Positions 50,341 through 63,434 of a DNA stretch of 64,000 bases are shown here, piece after piece; positions within the stretch are counted from its first letter, which is position 1, and each line of letters starts with the position of its first letter. The position numbers were made by a program, and so were the translations under genes. Source of the stretch: Corylus avellana (Eukaryota > Streptophyta > Magnoliopsida > Fagales > Betulaceae); assembly GCF_901000735.1 (NCBI RefSeq), contig NC_081549.1, forward strand, positions 4,827,416 to 4,891,415, written 5' to 3'. Under the pieces are notes generated by a model. That model had not been told where the DNA came from. It saw only the letters and a program-made list of their open reading frames with translations, and did no database searches.

Positions 50341-52619
50341 TTTTTTTTTTTTTTTAATTCTTTTTCAGTTTTTCCGACCAAAGACAAGTAGTAGGTCAAT
50401 TTGACAATTTCATAAATAAGGCATTTTCATTTTATCAATAATGTTTTTTCTAACCAAAAAAAATGACTGGTCTTTTTTTTTTTTTTGGCAAAATGTGTTG
50501 GCAGGTTGAGTTTGGGTCAACCGATTGGATTATCTAACTCGATAGAGGTAAACCTGAATCCAAAGTTAAACGGGTCAAATCGTTAAACTCGAACAGACCC
50601 GCTTCACACATTTAATAAACGGGTTACAAACAAGCCGTTTGACCCACTTAGGCTTGAATGCGACATGTTTTACTCGTTTCAACATATATTTATTATATAA
50701 AAATATACATAATTTTATAAACGTGTCGATTTGGTCAACCCATATATGACATTTTTATTAAACGAGCCATGCAGGTCAATCCGTTTATGCCAAATTATAA
50801 CCCAATAATTTTGTATTGAGTTTACGGGTTGTGTCAAAAATTACTAACCCTGGATAGGAGTGGCAATTCACGTGCTCATGTTGGATTCGGGTCGTATCGA
50901 GACACATGTATAAGACTATATAGGTCAATCTTAACTCGACTTATTTAATTAAACAAATCAAACCTTTTAGCACTAATCTTCTAATTTTGTATTGAGTTCT
51001 TATCCTGTTTGCAAGTCATATAAAAAGTTTTTTGCCAATTATTTCGAATCATGTCAAAGCACATATATAAAACTCTATAGGACAACACTAATTCGATCAA
51101 TTTAATTAAATGGATTAAACTCTTCAATTCCAAATCTTTAATTTTATGTTAAAATCGTATCGAATTCATGAAACGCGTAAAAAACTGTCAGCCATATAAA
51201 GTACACAAAGGCCTTTTGAGTTACTTGATAAATCAGTTTTTTTTTTTTTTACTTTCTGATCATTTATTATATGCAAATTTCAACAAAAAATTAGAAAATG
51301 AATATATTATTCCTGAATTGAGAACTTTTGTGTACAATTTTCTTAAATAATCGGTTTTTATATTCCTGCATTACTATTTTATATTTGGCATTGTTGCATA
51401 CGCATGAGTGTTGCCATTTCTTTTATTTTAGTTTGTATATGCTAAATTAGACATATAAAAATGATGTTTATCATTATATATATATATATATATTTTTAAC
51501 ATTCAAAGTTATTGATAGATTTAGGTTGGCCAGAAGAAAGTCTATGACCCCGCCAATACATAATAGGTGAAATTGCACTGTCATTGACGATCATTATCAA
51601 CCCTCAACCTACTTGTTTGAAAAAGGAATTTCTTTTGGGCAATTCATGCATATTTGCTTAAAAACCACATTAATTTACTTCACAAGGAAGAAAACTATCA
51701 TGATTCAGCTTATCAGGATTCTCTTCATTTCAAGTTTTATAGCATATATTAAATTTTATAAATTTAATATTATATATGTTGTTTTATTATTTTAAATTTT
51801 TAAATAACGTAATATCATTAAGTATATATAATAAAACAAAATCTAACTATGAAATACATTATTTTCATTTCACTTAAAATAAGAAGATTCTATAACTAGT
51901 GCAGCTAGATTACAATTTATAAGCATGGAAAAGACACACACACACATATATATATATAGCAGTGATTTATATAACAATAGTGTGTATGAACAGTCATACT
52001 CGTTAGTATTGTTTAATTATAAAATATTATTTAAACAGTATATATATATATATATTATAACACTAGTGTCTATGATTGTTCATGTATGCTAATATTATAT
52101 ATATTATATAAATCACTGCTCATAATCAATTAATTATGAGACAGCATTGAGGGTCGGGGAAGATAAAAGAATAATATAAGCTAAAAAAAAACTATAGGAC
52201 CACTCCAGGGTGTGGTCAACGTCTGTGCCGATACATTGGTTCTTTCAGTTGGCAAAAGTGGCCTGAACGTTGTTGCAGGTTCTGTACACGTGTTAGAAAT
52301 TTATTGGTCTATCCATGTCCACGGAGACCTTCTAGAAGCCAGCCAAAAACTTGGTAGAGTGAGTAAATAACACCCAACTATAAAGCTTAAAATTAAACCC
52401 CGGCCGGCGGCCACTATTAAAAAAAAAAAAAACCTGTAAGGGCAATTTGATCATTTAAGCAGATATTTTAGCCCAACTACTACGAAATATACTCTCTTAG
52501 CCAGTTGGAATGTTGGATGACGTCTGTATATCGCTAGCCGTTGGATCTTAATATACCCGTAAGGCGTATTTTATTCGTAAAGCACGATTTTGCCCTTGCC
52601 TAATCAATGCATGCACTAG
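50341..52619. other. Gene-free AT-rich region with degenerate repeats
   Basis: No coding region is supported. About 50500-50850 has recurring GGGTCAA/AACGGGT motifs; about 50870-51010 and 51040-51190 are diverged direct copies of each other (both with CACAT.TATAA.ACT and TTAATTAAA). A MITE is listed at 51959-52119. About 52390-52620 has no identified content but may hold the promoter for the leader at 52620. Confidence 0.5.
51959..52119. mobile_element. MITE (161 bp) with 16-bp perfect terminal inverted repeats
   Basis: GCAGTGATTTATATAA at 51959-51974 is exactly inverted at 52104-52119. The interior is AT-rich with partly complementary arms (GAACAGTCAT.. and ..ATGATTGTTC). It is non-coding. 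The target duplication is obscured by TA repeats on the left. Confidence 0.7.
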
Positions 52620-52852
52620 AGCTTTATAAGGAGGGGCATTTGCGTCCAAAAAATTAAAGAAAGGAAAAAAAAGCTCGGCAAAGGGTTTCTTCGTCATTTA
52701 GTGTAGACGAAAAAGCTGCCTCAAAAGCGCCGCCTTCGCTCTGAGGTTCGCAGTCAAACTCGGCAATTTTGACTTCGAATGCAACGTTAAGGAATCTGAG
52801 ATCGCCGGTTTGCTTCCAGTGTGGTTCACTTACACGCTTTTAAAAAGCAGGT
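52620..52852 (+). promoter_or_regulatory. Orphan promoter and leader exon
   Basis: TTTATAAGG at about 52622-52630 resembles a TATA box, followed by a GC-balanced stretch with the look of a 5' UTR (GCTGCCTCAAAAGCGCCGCC near 52716) ending AAAAGCAG|GTACCCGATC, a possible donor at 52853. No coding exon was found downstream on the plus strand. It may be the remains of a gene, or a non-coding transcript start. Confidence 0.35.
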
Positions 52853-53220
52853 ACCCGATCTAGACTCTCCGTTATATTGCGTGCTTTTGGATGTTACCGT
52901 TAAAAGAAATAAACTTTATCCATATTTTGGTAAAAAAAAAATATATATACTTCAATCTTGATTCTTTGGATTAGTAGTGTGGGTTCCATTCATCTTATGA
53001 TAGGCTCTCATGTCATAAAAAAATTTGTGGGTCTAACTCATCTCATAAAATTAGTTCTATAAGAGAGAGTTGTTCATTCATTATATACGTGCCTAAGATC
53101 TTGTCCACTGGCAATGTATGATTATTTTTCAACACCCTTCCTCACGTGCGCTCAAATTGATATTTTTTTTGGTCCTTGTCACGGGATAAGTAATGTGGGC
53201 CCCATTCGTTCTGTGGTAGG

Positions 53221-53308
53221 TTCTGATACCATGTTAAATTACAAATTATCTCAAAAGCTTAAGTTGATAGGAATAGATAAATTTAATCAGTTAATCAATA
53301 CTTTAACA
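53221..53308 (-). mobile_element. TRIM-like LTR fragment with primer-binding site
   Basis: On the minus strand a 76-base unit, TGTTAAAG...TTTAACA (53308-53233), is followed after one base by TGGTATCAGAA (53231-53221), an initiator-Met tRNA primer site. The short terminal repeat and PBS fit a TRIM or a remnant of a copia-type element. The second terminal repeat was not found. Confidence 0.5.
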
Positions 53309-56300
53309 TGCTCAAGTAAAAAAAAACAGAATTCTGACATATGATACAAATGAATATGGCAGGATATGATATCCTAAAACTCAAGTAGAAGTATGAGTTA
53401 GAAAAAGAAAATGATTGAGATATTTATTTTTAATGCTATCTTGAAGAAAGAGGATGGCTTATGACTTATGAAGTAATTTGGCCAATAAAAAACAGAAGAG
53501 AAAAGTCGATGAAGCAGAAGTGTAAGTAAGAGCAAAAGTATTGGGGTGGCCAATTTCCAAATACATTGTTTTTAGTCAAAATTTGGCCAAAATCCATAAA
53601 AATCACTCCCACTTTGTACTCTCCATTTACAACAGTAATTTTTTTTTTTTTTTTTTTTTGGATTTTTAAGAGTATTTAGCTCACACATGTAACGAAGTCG
53701 AATAATTTTCCCATTCTTTTATTTTCTCTCTCCTTTGCAACATGAGAATAGTGTCAGTAGGTGCAATGGTAGCGGCCGTTGAGCACACTAAGACAGGTTT
53801 CTTGACTTTGCACGACGGCCTGAATTATTTGTGTTTTTTTCTACGTGATTGAGAGAAAGATATCATAAAAATAGATTAGTTAAAATAAAAAATTATTTTA
53901 ATAGAGCATAAAAAGATTTAGAGAGTAGCATATATGGTATTTTTGAAAAGTATGTAATTAAAATAAAATAAAATAAAAAAGTGAATTTTTAACTTGGTAA
54001 ACTTCTCGTTAGTCTAATGTAACAAAAAAAAAAAAAAAAAAAAAAAGTAGTACTTGTCTTTTACTTTTGGAACGGTTATGCAAAATTTCTCAACATAGCA
54101 GCCCTTATTAATCTCCCAAAAATAACAGTTATTAAGAGGTGGGGCTTAAAAGAATTATAAACATAGGCGGCGTCTACTCTTATATTAATTAAAAATATTT
54201 GGGATACTATAATTTTTATTATAAATTCACGTAGCAGTTCACATGAGAGTTGCGTGGTGCCACACAAGTAAAAAAAATTGACAAATAAATTTAATTGTTT
54301 AGTAACTGACATGACATGTGTTAAATAGACTACCACGTCAATATATAAAAAACTTGTAATAGAATCGGTCATACTAAACCCTAATTATCTCATTCTTATG
54401 AAGATTCCATTGTCTGAACCCTAGAAAACATGGGTTGTTCTAAAAAATATTCAATGACTTTTAATGGTCTTTCTTTTTCGAAAAGTATTAAGTCCTCCTC
54501 AAAAAAAAAAAAAAAAAAAAATTCAATTTAAGAGGATTCCAGGAATAATAGAATGTTCTGAAATTCGTTAATTTTTCAAAAGCAACAAAAAGAGATGTGT
54601 GGAAATTATAATTAATAATTATAATTGTGCTACAAATAGTCATCCATGACAACAATCAATCACAATCTTCTAGTAGATGCATCTAGAATCTGTCACGTAT
54701 ACAAAACCCTCACTATATCCTAAAATGGACGACAAAGCGTGCATAAACAAAGCATATAAGGACGTGCTGACAATGGAGGTTCCTTCCATATGGAAGTCAA
54801 TTGACTTTATCAAAATCCTCATGATTTGTTTGTTATATATTTTCCTATTTATTGAATTGGCTGCTCTCCCAATCGAGTCAGAGATTTTTTTTTTTTTCAA
54901 TTTAATTTATAAAATATTCATGTGTTGTTTAGCATGTAAAAATAATGTTTTTTCAATATATATATATATTCTTTTAATTCTGTTAGTGCTATTAAAAAAG
55001 TATGTTCTCATTTGCTCAAATAATACGTGATTATTTTATAAACTGAATTGAATGAATTTTCTTAAACTTAATTTGGAAGAAAATTTTGTTGTTAGATAAA
55101 AGGGGGCCCGACCAAAGAAAAAGAAAATAAAGAAACAAGAATTTTTTAAAAACACGAAAGAGAATAGTCCTATTTTAAAAACTATTATAAGCCATGATTT
55201 TATTTTATTTTTCTTGGGGAGGTCGGAGTAATGAAAAACATACTACTAAAACTAAAGTTTAAACGTCATATGAAAGAAAAAAAAAATTGAAATCAGATTT
55301 TTTATTTATTTTTATTTTATATCTAACCAAGTTGGATATACATATATGCAAAAAAAAAAGCTTTGGGGGTAGTTGTCATAAGTAAATAACAATAGCCAAT
55401 TCAAAAAAAAAAAAAAAAAATAAAGATAATTTAATAGTATTTTCTAAATTCATGCCATTTTATTAATCCATAATATATATATTAAAAAAAAAAAAAGAAA
55501 AAAAAGAAAGTTCCTCGTTGGCTGCATGAGTGCCAAGTCAAGAATGGTATGTAGAGAATTCTTTCTCCAAGTTGTACACAGCATCATGCGTGGCGCACTT
55601 ATTGACATGTTTCTCACTAAAAGAGATTGTGAAGAATGCTCAAACGTCAACGATATCGATTTCATATTCAAGGTCTCCTAGAAGGTCAAAAGGAAAATAG
55701 AGGAGAAGAGGTCTATAATTGACTCGGTCTACATGGCCGTCCCACTCACCCCATCTAGATACATATACAGCCCTTCTCTTTCCATTTATTCAATAATTAT
55801 GACAAACTTTAAATTGCAAAAAATGCATTTTAAAAAAAATCACTTTTCATTAACCGTGTTTTAAAAACATGCTTGCTTCTTTTTTTTTCTTTTTTTTTTT
55901 TTTAAATAATACATTTTGAAACCGCTAAACCAAACAGAAGATTAATCCATGTTTTGGACCCAATAGAGGGGCAATCCAACTTGCATATGTTGGATCTTAA
56001 TGAGCTTGGGGGGCTCTAAACGAGGTACATCTATTGCTGGTTGAGAAAACTGGCGTACACGTTGGAATTGATGTCATTGGCTTTGGCACCTTCAACTCTT
56101 GGTCATCGAATCCTCAGACTTGGATTGATTTCCCACTCTGACTCTCACCTGCTTCAACGACTCAATAGAATTTAATCCTTGACCTCGGATTTTCCACCCT
56201 CAAATTCATTAAAATGCCAAACGCCCCACTAAGATTAGAGTTGGTCTTTAAATAGTTGCAGCTAGCAACAAAGAATAAATTAAGAAATGTAACCTCAATG

Positions 56301-56597
56301 TTCACAGCCAAATCATATTTTCTTGGGCCCATTTCCTAGCAGCAGTATAATTCACTATTGAACATCCTCATCTGTTATACAATTTTTTTTTTCATGTACC
56401 TCATCGTTCTATACAGCCATCATACAAGTAAGCAAAACTTCCTGTACCTTTTTATCTGGAAGATTCGAGTTAGCAACATTACTATAAAACCGGACGATTT
56501 TAGGATGTGGAGAGTGAGAGGAGATATCTAATTGCAAAAGTATGCGGCTTCGATGAATTGGGATGAATTTTCCAAGGATGTTATGTATACTTGATGT
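53309..56597. other. Gene-free AT-rich region
   Basis: No coding region is supported. It has many homopolymers (T-run about 53639-53659, A-runs about 54024-54046, 54500-54520, 55403-55420). The last 100 or so bases are probably the 3' UTR of the TypA-like gene. Confidence 0.5.
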
Positions 56598-59500
56598 CTA
56601 TCTTGTCCTCTTTGTGATCTTCGGGTTTTTGCACATTCGGATACTTGATGGGGTCACCTCCACCAATTCATCCTCTTGAATGTACTCAATGCAGTCGTCC
56701 AGGCTATAATCCAATGGAGTATCAAGAACCACTGCATACAGAGAAAAACATGGAGTATTAAAATGCAATAAACCAAGCCTTGTTTTGCTGCAGATGTATG
56801 AATTTATTTAAGGTTTAATGAAAAGGGCATTAAACGAAAAGACAATACCACCACATCGTGAAATAATGTTGATTTAAGTTGATTATTGAACTCAAAGCCA
56901 TTTACAAAATTTTTTTCCTTGGTCTTAAAATTATTCATTACACATCCTCTATAAACCCTTATTCATGGATTATGACATAATATATCAGTTTTTCCTTTTC
57001 GAACAGGGGGACAAAAAACAAAACAAAAATTACCGAGTATATGGTTGACAAGCACCCAAAAAGTTCTTAACTGGGGTTGCTCCATGTTTTCTTCATCGAG
57101 TATTAATTATTAAATAGCAGCACTAAAAGAAGTAGATGGAAGACCTCTCTAAGAACAAAATGATATTATTTTACTGGGAAATCAAATAATGCAGTTTCTT
57201 AAAGTCGGGTTAAATATTTTGGATCTATATGACATAGGGTCAATATGGCAATAAAAACAGCAAAAGCGTGATCTTGCATTTCGTTTTCTAAAAACATACT
57301 TGACTCAAACTTCCCAGTAAAGATTAAATGTAAAACTTGATGGAAAAATAAAAGCATCCAAATTCATTTTTTAGTGCAACATAAGGGAGAAAATATAATG
57401 AACTACATATGCTTCTGACCTGTTTGCTCCTTATTGGAGCGTATGTTTGTTGCAGCCTTTTTCTTGCACACATTAAGGGACAAGTCCCCAGGCCGCTGAT
57501 GAATGCCTACAATTTGACCTTTATAAACCTCTGACCCAGGACCAATAAACATCTGCCCCCTCTCCTGTGAACTAAAAAGGGCATAAGAAGTACTGGTTCC
57601 ATCCTCAAAGGCAACCTGAAAATCAATTTCATGTGATTCAGTTTGGCATTATTGACATCAAACTTCCTAAAATTCATGGGAATTCCATTGCATCACAACA
57701 AATATAAACAACGATTTTTTTTTTTGGTGATGTCGGGGAACCTCTCCAAGGCAGAGCCCCTCGGACTCACCCTTGCAGAGTAAACCCCGGTCCCGTGCAC
57801 CGTACCATCGGAAGTTTTTCTATATGGAACTAGTTAAATCGCTGGCTTTTCACTAGGTGGTGTGGCCCCAAGGGATTGTTTTCACCCATGAGATGTTGAA
57901 CTTTGGACCTTGAAGGAAGCAAACCCTCAAGACCAAGGCCTTCACCACTTGGGCCAACCCCTTGGGGTTAAAAGAAAAATACAAGGCATGATTATGGTTG
58001 TAATGGTCTTTTATCTTTGGACGAATTAATAATATCTCAACACAACTGTTTTGATTATTTTTCCTCAATAAAGTGGTAACATAGGATAAGCTACTGCAAT
58101 AAAGTAATTACTGTTATCACTTCTGTAACTATAGCAAAAGAAAGATAACCGGAGGCTTTCACCATTAAGACCATTTCCATAGATGCAATATAAGAAACAA
58201 TCTAAATTTTTTATGAAATTACCAGTGACCCCTGATCCCTGGTAGAAATGTCACCAGCCCAAGGTCCATAGCTGTCAAATATTGTGTTGAGAATTGCTGT
58301 GCCACGAGAAGCTGTTAAAATTGCATTTCGCACTCCAAGAAGGCCACGAGTTGGAATTTTATATTTAAGTAGTGTTGTTCCTTCCGACCTAGTACACAAT
58401 TTTGCAGATAATTAGATCATCGTCACAAATAATCAGGTGCAAATTCAAGGAAGAACTGCCATTATTCACCACTCTGGTGATACAAGTGAAATGGGCAGCA
58501 AATTAGTACACTCTGCAGACTGTTAAAAGAGGAAAAACTCTGCACCATCAAATTTATGCTCATATTAATGAACCATCAAAAGTTAAAATCTAACATAGCA
58601 GTAACAAATAATTGAATGCCATCAATTGTGTCCACAAATGAAGTGAGGATGCATGCCTTGTTTAATATAAATCTTGATAAGTGGATACAAGTCCAATACT
58701 CTCTATGGCACATTAAGAAATTATTGAAACTGTTCCGAACAATAGCCGCTAAGCAACAAAAAGATACCAATAGCAGAATTTGTTTTTTTTTTTTTTTATA
58801 ACGTAGGCGAACTTTACTCAGATTAATTGCACGTCGCAAATACATACTGTACAACAATCATCACCGTTAATCAAACTCCTACGGGTAACTGACCCCACCC
58901 GCCAGAACCAGTTACCAAGTAACCCAGGAGCTTTCACCCCTGATGGGCTAAGCAGTTTATCCTCATGCCCAGGAAGCATCAATAGCAAGATCTATTAGGG
59001 GAAGGAGATAGATATTAATATCAGTAGAGTATGGTGCTAAGGGATCTCGCTTAAGATTTACATATTATGGGCTATTCTATCCCTTACTGGTAGAGGAAGA
59101 ATATGAATTCATGAATACATACACCATGACTGTGACTGAGCATAGACATGCATTTACGAAGTTATATCTCAACAATCTATTCTGATGCTACAAAGTATAA
59201 ACAATCTATTCTGATGCTACAAAGTATAAACAATCTATTCTGACGCTACAAAGTATAAGCTTTCTTTCTTTCACCTCAACCCCCTTGCATAGGGACACTG
59301 GTAGTGTCTTAAAAGACAATCATGAATGCACATTATTATTATCTTCGTTTATGCCATAGCTTATAAAACTTATCCACTGAAAGATGGAAAATTAAAAGAG
59401 AAAAAAGAGAAAAAAAGAAAGAAAGAGAATTTCACATACCCAACCCCTTCCATATCAAACATCTGCCCACGCCTTTTGCCGAGAAGTTCAACCACAGCCC

Positions 59501-62500
59501 CCATGTGTTCTTCTGGCACCTCCACAGTGGCAATCTGCAAGCAATCCACATGTTAGGAACAAACGCTTTCAGAAGAGTGGACATGATCTTTTATCAACAG
59601 AGATTGCAAAAGTGAAACACATTGCCTCATTAGTTACCAATTATATATAAATGCTAGTACTACATGCTTTTTTCTGATTGCTATTCTCTTAACCCATGTG
59701 CAAAATGCACAGGTAGTCACTGGTATCCAGGCCAATTTTAATCAAATTTTAATCTCAAGGAAAAAGAAAAAGAACAAAAAAGGAAATTCTTCACTTCTGT
59801 TTTCTAGCAAAGCCTTCGCATACCCAAATATCAAATTGTAGAAATTTCAGACCATTACATGAGCATCAATATTTTTAAGTAGTCTATGCACATCTCAATT
59901 ATTTAAAGTGGATTACAAGAAAGAAAGCACAAGCATGTTGATAAAAGAAACATTGAGTCATATTATACCTATGTCAACTACAAAGTATACACATCAATGT
60001 GTTCTTTTCCTTTTATCCCCTTAAGCAGAAATAAAGGAAACCTCTATCAGAAATTCACCTCATATGGTTCCAACAGCTTGTCATCCACCTTTTTGTTAAT
60101 AACTTTAGGGGGTCCCACCATGAATTCAAATCCTTCTCTTCGCCTGAAATGCATGATCATTCATAAATATGCACACAGAAGAAATGCATGAGCAACAAAA
60201 TTGCCTATACTTACATGTTTTCTATCAATATCGTGATATGTAAAGTACCACGACCACTAACAATGAATGTATCCGCTGTTTCTCCATCATCAACTTTCAT
60301 AGCCAAATTACGCTCAAGCTCACGGGAGAGCCGATCACGCAAGTTTCTGCTAGTAACATACTTTCCCTGAAAAGGAACAAAGAAACTTTGAGTTATAAGG
60401 CCATCCCAACACAAAACTTCTCTAACTACATATGCTAAGCAGATCCACAACACTAACTAGAAACAGATAAAATGCAAGATCTTTGCAAAGAGATAATTGA
60501 TGCCTATCAAATATCAAAATAGGATTACTTAACCACTTACAAAGGCATGCATACTTAATGCAGACAAGAGCTACTAAAGGCATGCATACTTAGCCTTGTC
60601 TTGCCTACAAGGCTCATAAAAATGCTGAGGCACTAGGAAAGAAAGCCATGTACAGTGTTTCATAGAGAAATACCTCACGCCCAACAAAAGGAGAAGTATT
60701 TATAGAGAAAGCCATTTTGACAGTTGGTTCTTCCACCCTAATTGCAGGTAAAGGCTTCCCAGACGTTTTATCAGCAATCGTCTCGCCAATCTGAGTAAAG
60801 AATTTAGATCAGTCATAAAATTCTTACCAAGATAAGGAAATAATCTATAGATGAAAAATCTTCTAATTTTTAACTAAAAATTATCTTAGAAATCAGGTGT
60901 CTGATATTATTAATGAAAAAGAAGTAAGATCAATCTTAGGATGTCAGTTGATCCGAGCAAAACAATATCCACCTGTATATCACTAATCCCACAGACAGCA
61001 CAAATGTCACCAGCTTCCACAATCTCTGCCGGAACCCTACTGAATTTTTCATACACAAAAAGCTCACTAACTCTTGCAAATCTACAGGAATCTTCTGAGG
61101 TGCATACCTAATAAAATAAAAATTAAACCGTAAGTTGCAAAAAATATCTTGATAAATTTCCTGTAAAAGTATCCAATGAATATATGCAAATAGCAATTCA
61201 CTTCTGTAACGTGCATTTGATTACAAGAAAAAGGAAAAGCACCAAGCCAAAAACCCAAAGATTCATAGTTGCAAATATATTTTCAGAAAATTGTAGCAAC
61301 GTCTGCTGAAATGGAATTAGCTATAAAATAAATATGCAATTTAGCAATCTTTGGAGAAAAATTAAAGATACTTCCCCCACCCTTCCCCCCAACCCACCCC
61401 CACCCCAATAGGTGTAGTCAATATAAATCTAGTTTAGCAATCTTTAGAGAAAAATACTGGAGTCCAAATATTTTTACACTTTCAAATCAAAACATGTAGC
61501 CAACGCCGATTAAATGTGAGTATTCATATCAATGACAATGTTTCAATCAGTACTCCAAATAATTAGAAATCTTTTGAGGACTAGCCCTTAGTAATACACA
61601 ATAAATATAAAATGCACAACAAGGCATGGACCATGTTCCTGATTCAAAGCAAACTCACCCTCACATCCATTCCTCTGCGCAGAACTCCAGCATGCAATCG
61701 TCCAATGGCTATTCGTCCTTTATGTTCATCATACTCGATATTTGTAGCCTAAAATATTTGTTTGGCAGTGTAAATAAGTTATTTATGTTGAAAATAAAAA
61801 AAATATCTATATATAAAGAAAGCAAATTGAGCAAATATAAAACAAATACAAAGCTGAGCTCCATAAGTTGAATTTCTTTATTGCTCATATTAGAGAGCTA
61901 AGATGTCAACCGATAATATAAGAATCTAATCATCTGTAATCTCTCCCCAGTTTAGCAGGGTTGTTTAAGACCTATCAACATTATTCAATTATTTTAACAT
62001 CTGTGCAAGGAATTCAATTATTTTAATCACCTTTACTTGGGTCAAGAGATTAATTTTGTTTGCTTGAACATAAAGGTTTTCATGGAGGAAGAGATGGTGA
62101 GGCAAGATTGGAAGTAAGTTTTGCAATCCATCTGCAAGAATTATGATTGACGGAGAGGCTGAAATGGCCAGAGTATATTTGAAAGAGTTTATAAAAGGAC
62201 TCCAAACTTTCTACGCCATTATCAGATAATGTTCTGAGCTGAAGGGCTATATTATTTCCCTATGATAGATAGTTTTGTTCTTTCTTCTTCTTTTTCTTTG
62301 TCGTTTTATTCAAGTATACAGAGGTGGGTAAACACCTTGTACATATGCTCATTCTTCCTTTTGTTAATTAAATTCAGTCCACATGCCACTACTCCAGTGA
62401 CTTAAGTGAGATAGACAGCGCAGACAACTGATGGAACAACAGAGGTAGAAATTGCTTAGCTCACTCTCCACCAACTATTCATCATTGCTGATCCCTGTTA

Positions 62501-63434
62501 AAAATTAGTAAAGACCACAATCGCTTTGACTTGTCTTTTCCCATACTGATATAGAGGTCTAGTATACTGCATGAAACATGCATAAGCCCGTAGTCTCAAA
62601 ATAATGTTCAGCATTAATCCAACAAAGAGCTGTTATGTAGTTTTGAAGCATTATAAGGTGCCATGTCAAATCCAAACAGGTAACATCAGAGAAACTAAAT
62701 AAAAAGCGATAGAAAGAATAACCACTAACAAGCATTTGCAGTGCACCATCTTCAATACGTGGTCCAGGTATGCATCTGATTATAGACTCAAAAAGTGGGC
62801 CAAGATCTTCTGCCAAATTTTCAGGTGACAATCCTGCCTTTCCCTTAATACCACTTGCATATATTGCTTGGAAATCACACTGCAAGCAAAATGAAAGAGC
62901 AATTTCATTAAACCTTAGATTTAATGATAACATGGGAGCATTCATGAGCTTTAATGACAAAAGATATAACTTATGAAGAGACATTGTCTAGAACCACAGT
63001 TTTTCTTTCCTATTCACCTCCAGATTTCCAATTGGGCAAGGAAAGACTTTCTTCACCCTCATTATCCACAATAACTACCCAATAATTCCTACTACAAAAA
63101 TGGACCATTGTGGTTGAAAGACCATTTTGATGTCCCAAATTTATCCGTGCAGGCATAGATGGCGCCAAAGTATGGCTTCAGGTTTGAATAACAAAAAAGT
63201 TTGAACTTAATATGAATCACATATTTCACATTCTTCACAATATAATAAAGCATTTACCTGTTCATCCGTCGCATTTAATTCAATAAAGAGTTCAAAAGTC
63301 GAATTGATGACAAAATCAGGACGTGCAGAAGGTCTATCAATCTTATTGACCACAACAACAACAGCATGGCCAAATTCTAGGGCCTTCTTTAGAACAAATC
63401 TTGTTTGAGGCATTGGACCCTCAACAGAATCTAC
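56598..63434 (-). CDS. SVR3: Chloroplast TypA/BipA-type translational GTPase, SVR3-like (5' part beyond window)
   Basis: Ribosome-binding GTPase of the BipA/TypA family; Arabidopsis SVR3 (At5g13650, about 675 aa) acts in chloroplast translation and cold tolerance. Eleven 3' exons: 63434-63258, 62879-62730, 61748-61659, 61107-60973, 60790-60674, 60366-60215, 60143-60059, 59534-59440, 58388-58223, 57615-57420, 56731-56598. All are GT/AG and in frame, giving the last 498 residues. First exon: [20 protein letters not shown] and [10 protein letters not shown], with the G4 motif NKID. The P-loop, switch regions and transit peptide are right of the window. Then come EF-Tu domain 2 ([19 protein letters not shown]), EF-G-like domains ([34 protein letters not shown]) and the BipA-specific C-terminal domain ([40 protein letters not shown]). 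C-terminus: NPKITKRTR. 63435-64000 reads as intron. Confidence 0.93.
57715..57968 (-). mobile_element. SINE in an intron of the TypA-like gene
   Basis: On the minus strand an A-box-like TGGCCCAAGTGG (57956-57945) and B-box-like GTTCAACATCTC (57901-57890) come near the start, and the element ends in an A-tail (T-run 57715-57725 on the plus strand). Length is about 250 bp. It lies in the same orientation as the gene, in the intron between the exons ending at 58223 and starting at 57615. Confidence 0.65.
58776..58979 (-). mobile_element. SINE-like retroposon in an intron of the TypA-like gene
   Basis: It reads on the minus strand with an A-box-like TAGCCCATCAGG (58950-58939) and ends in an A-tail (T-run 58783-58797). 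CAATAGCA flanks it on both sides (58768-58775 and 58980-58987), a target-site duplication. It lies in the intron between the exons ending at 59440 and starting at 58388. Confidence 0.65.
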
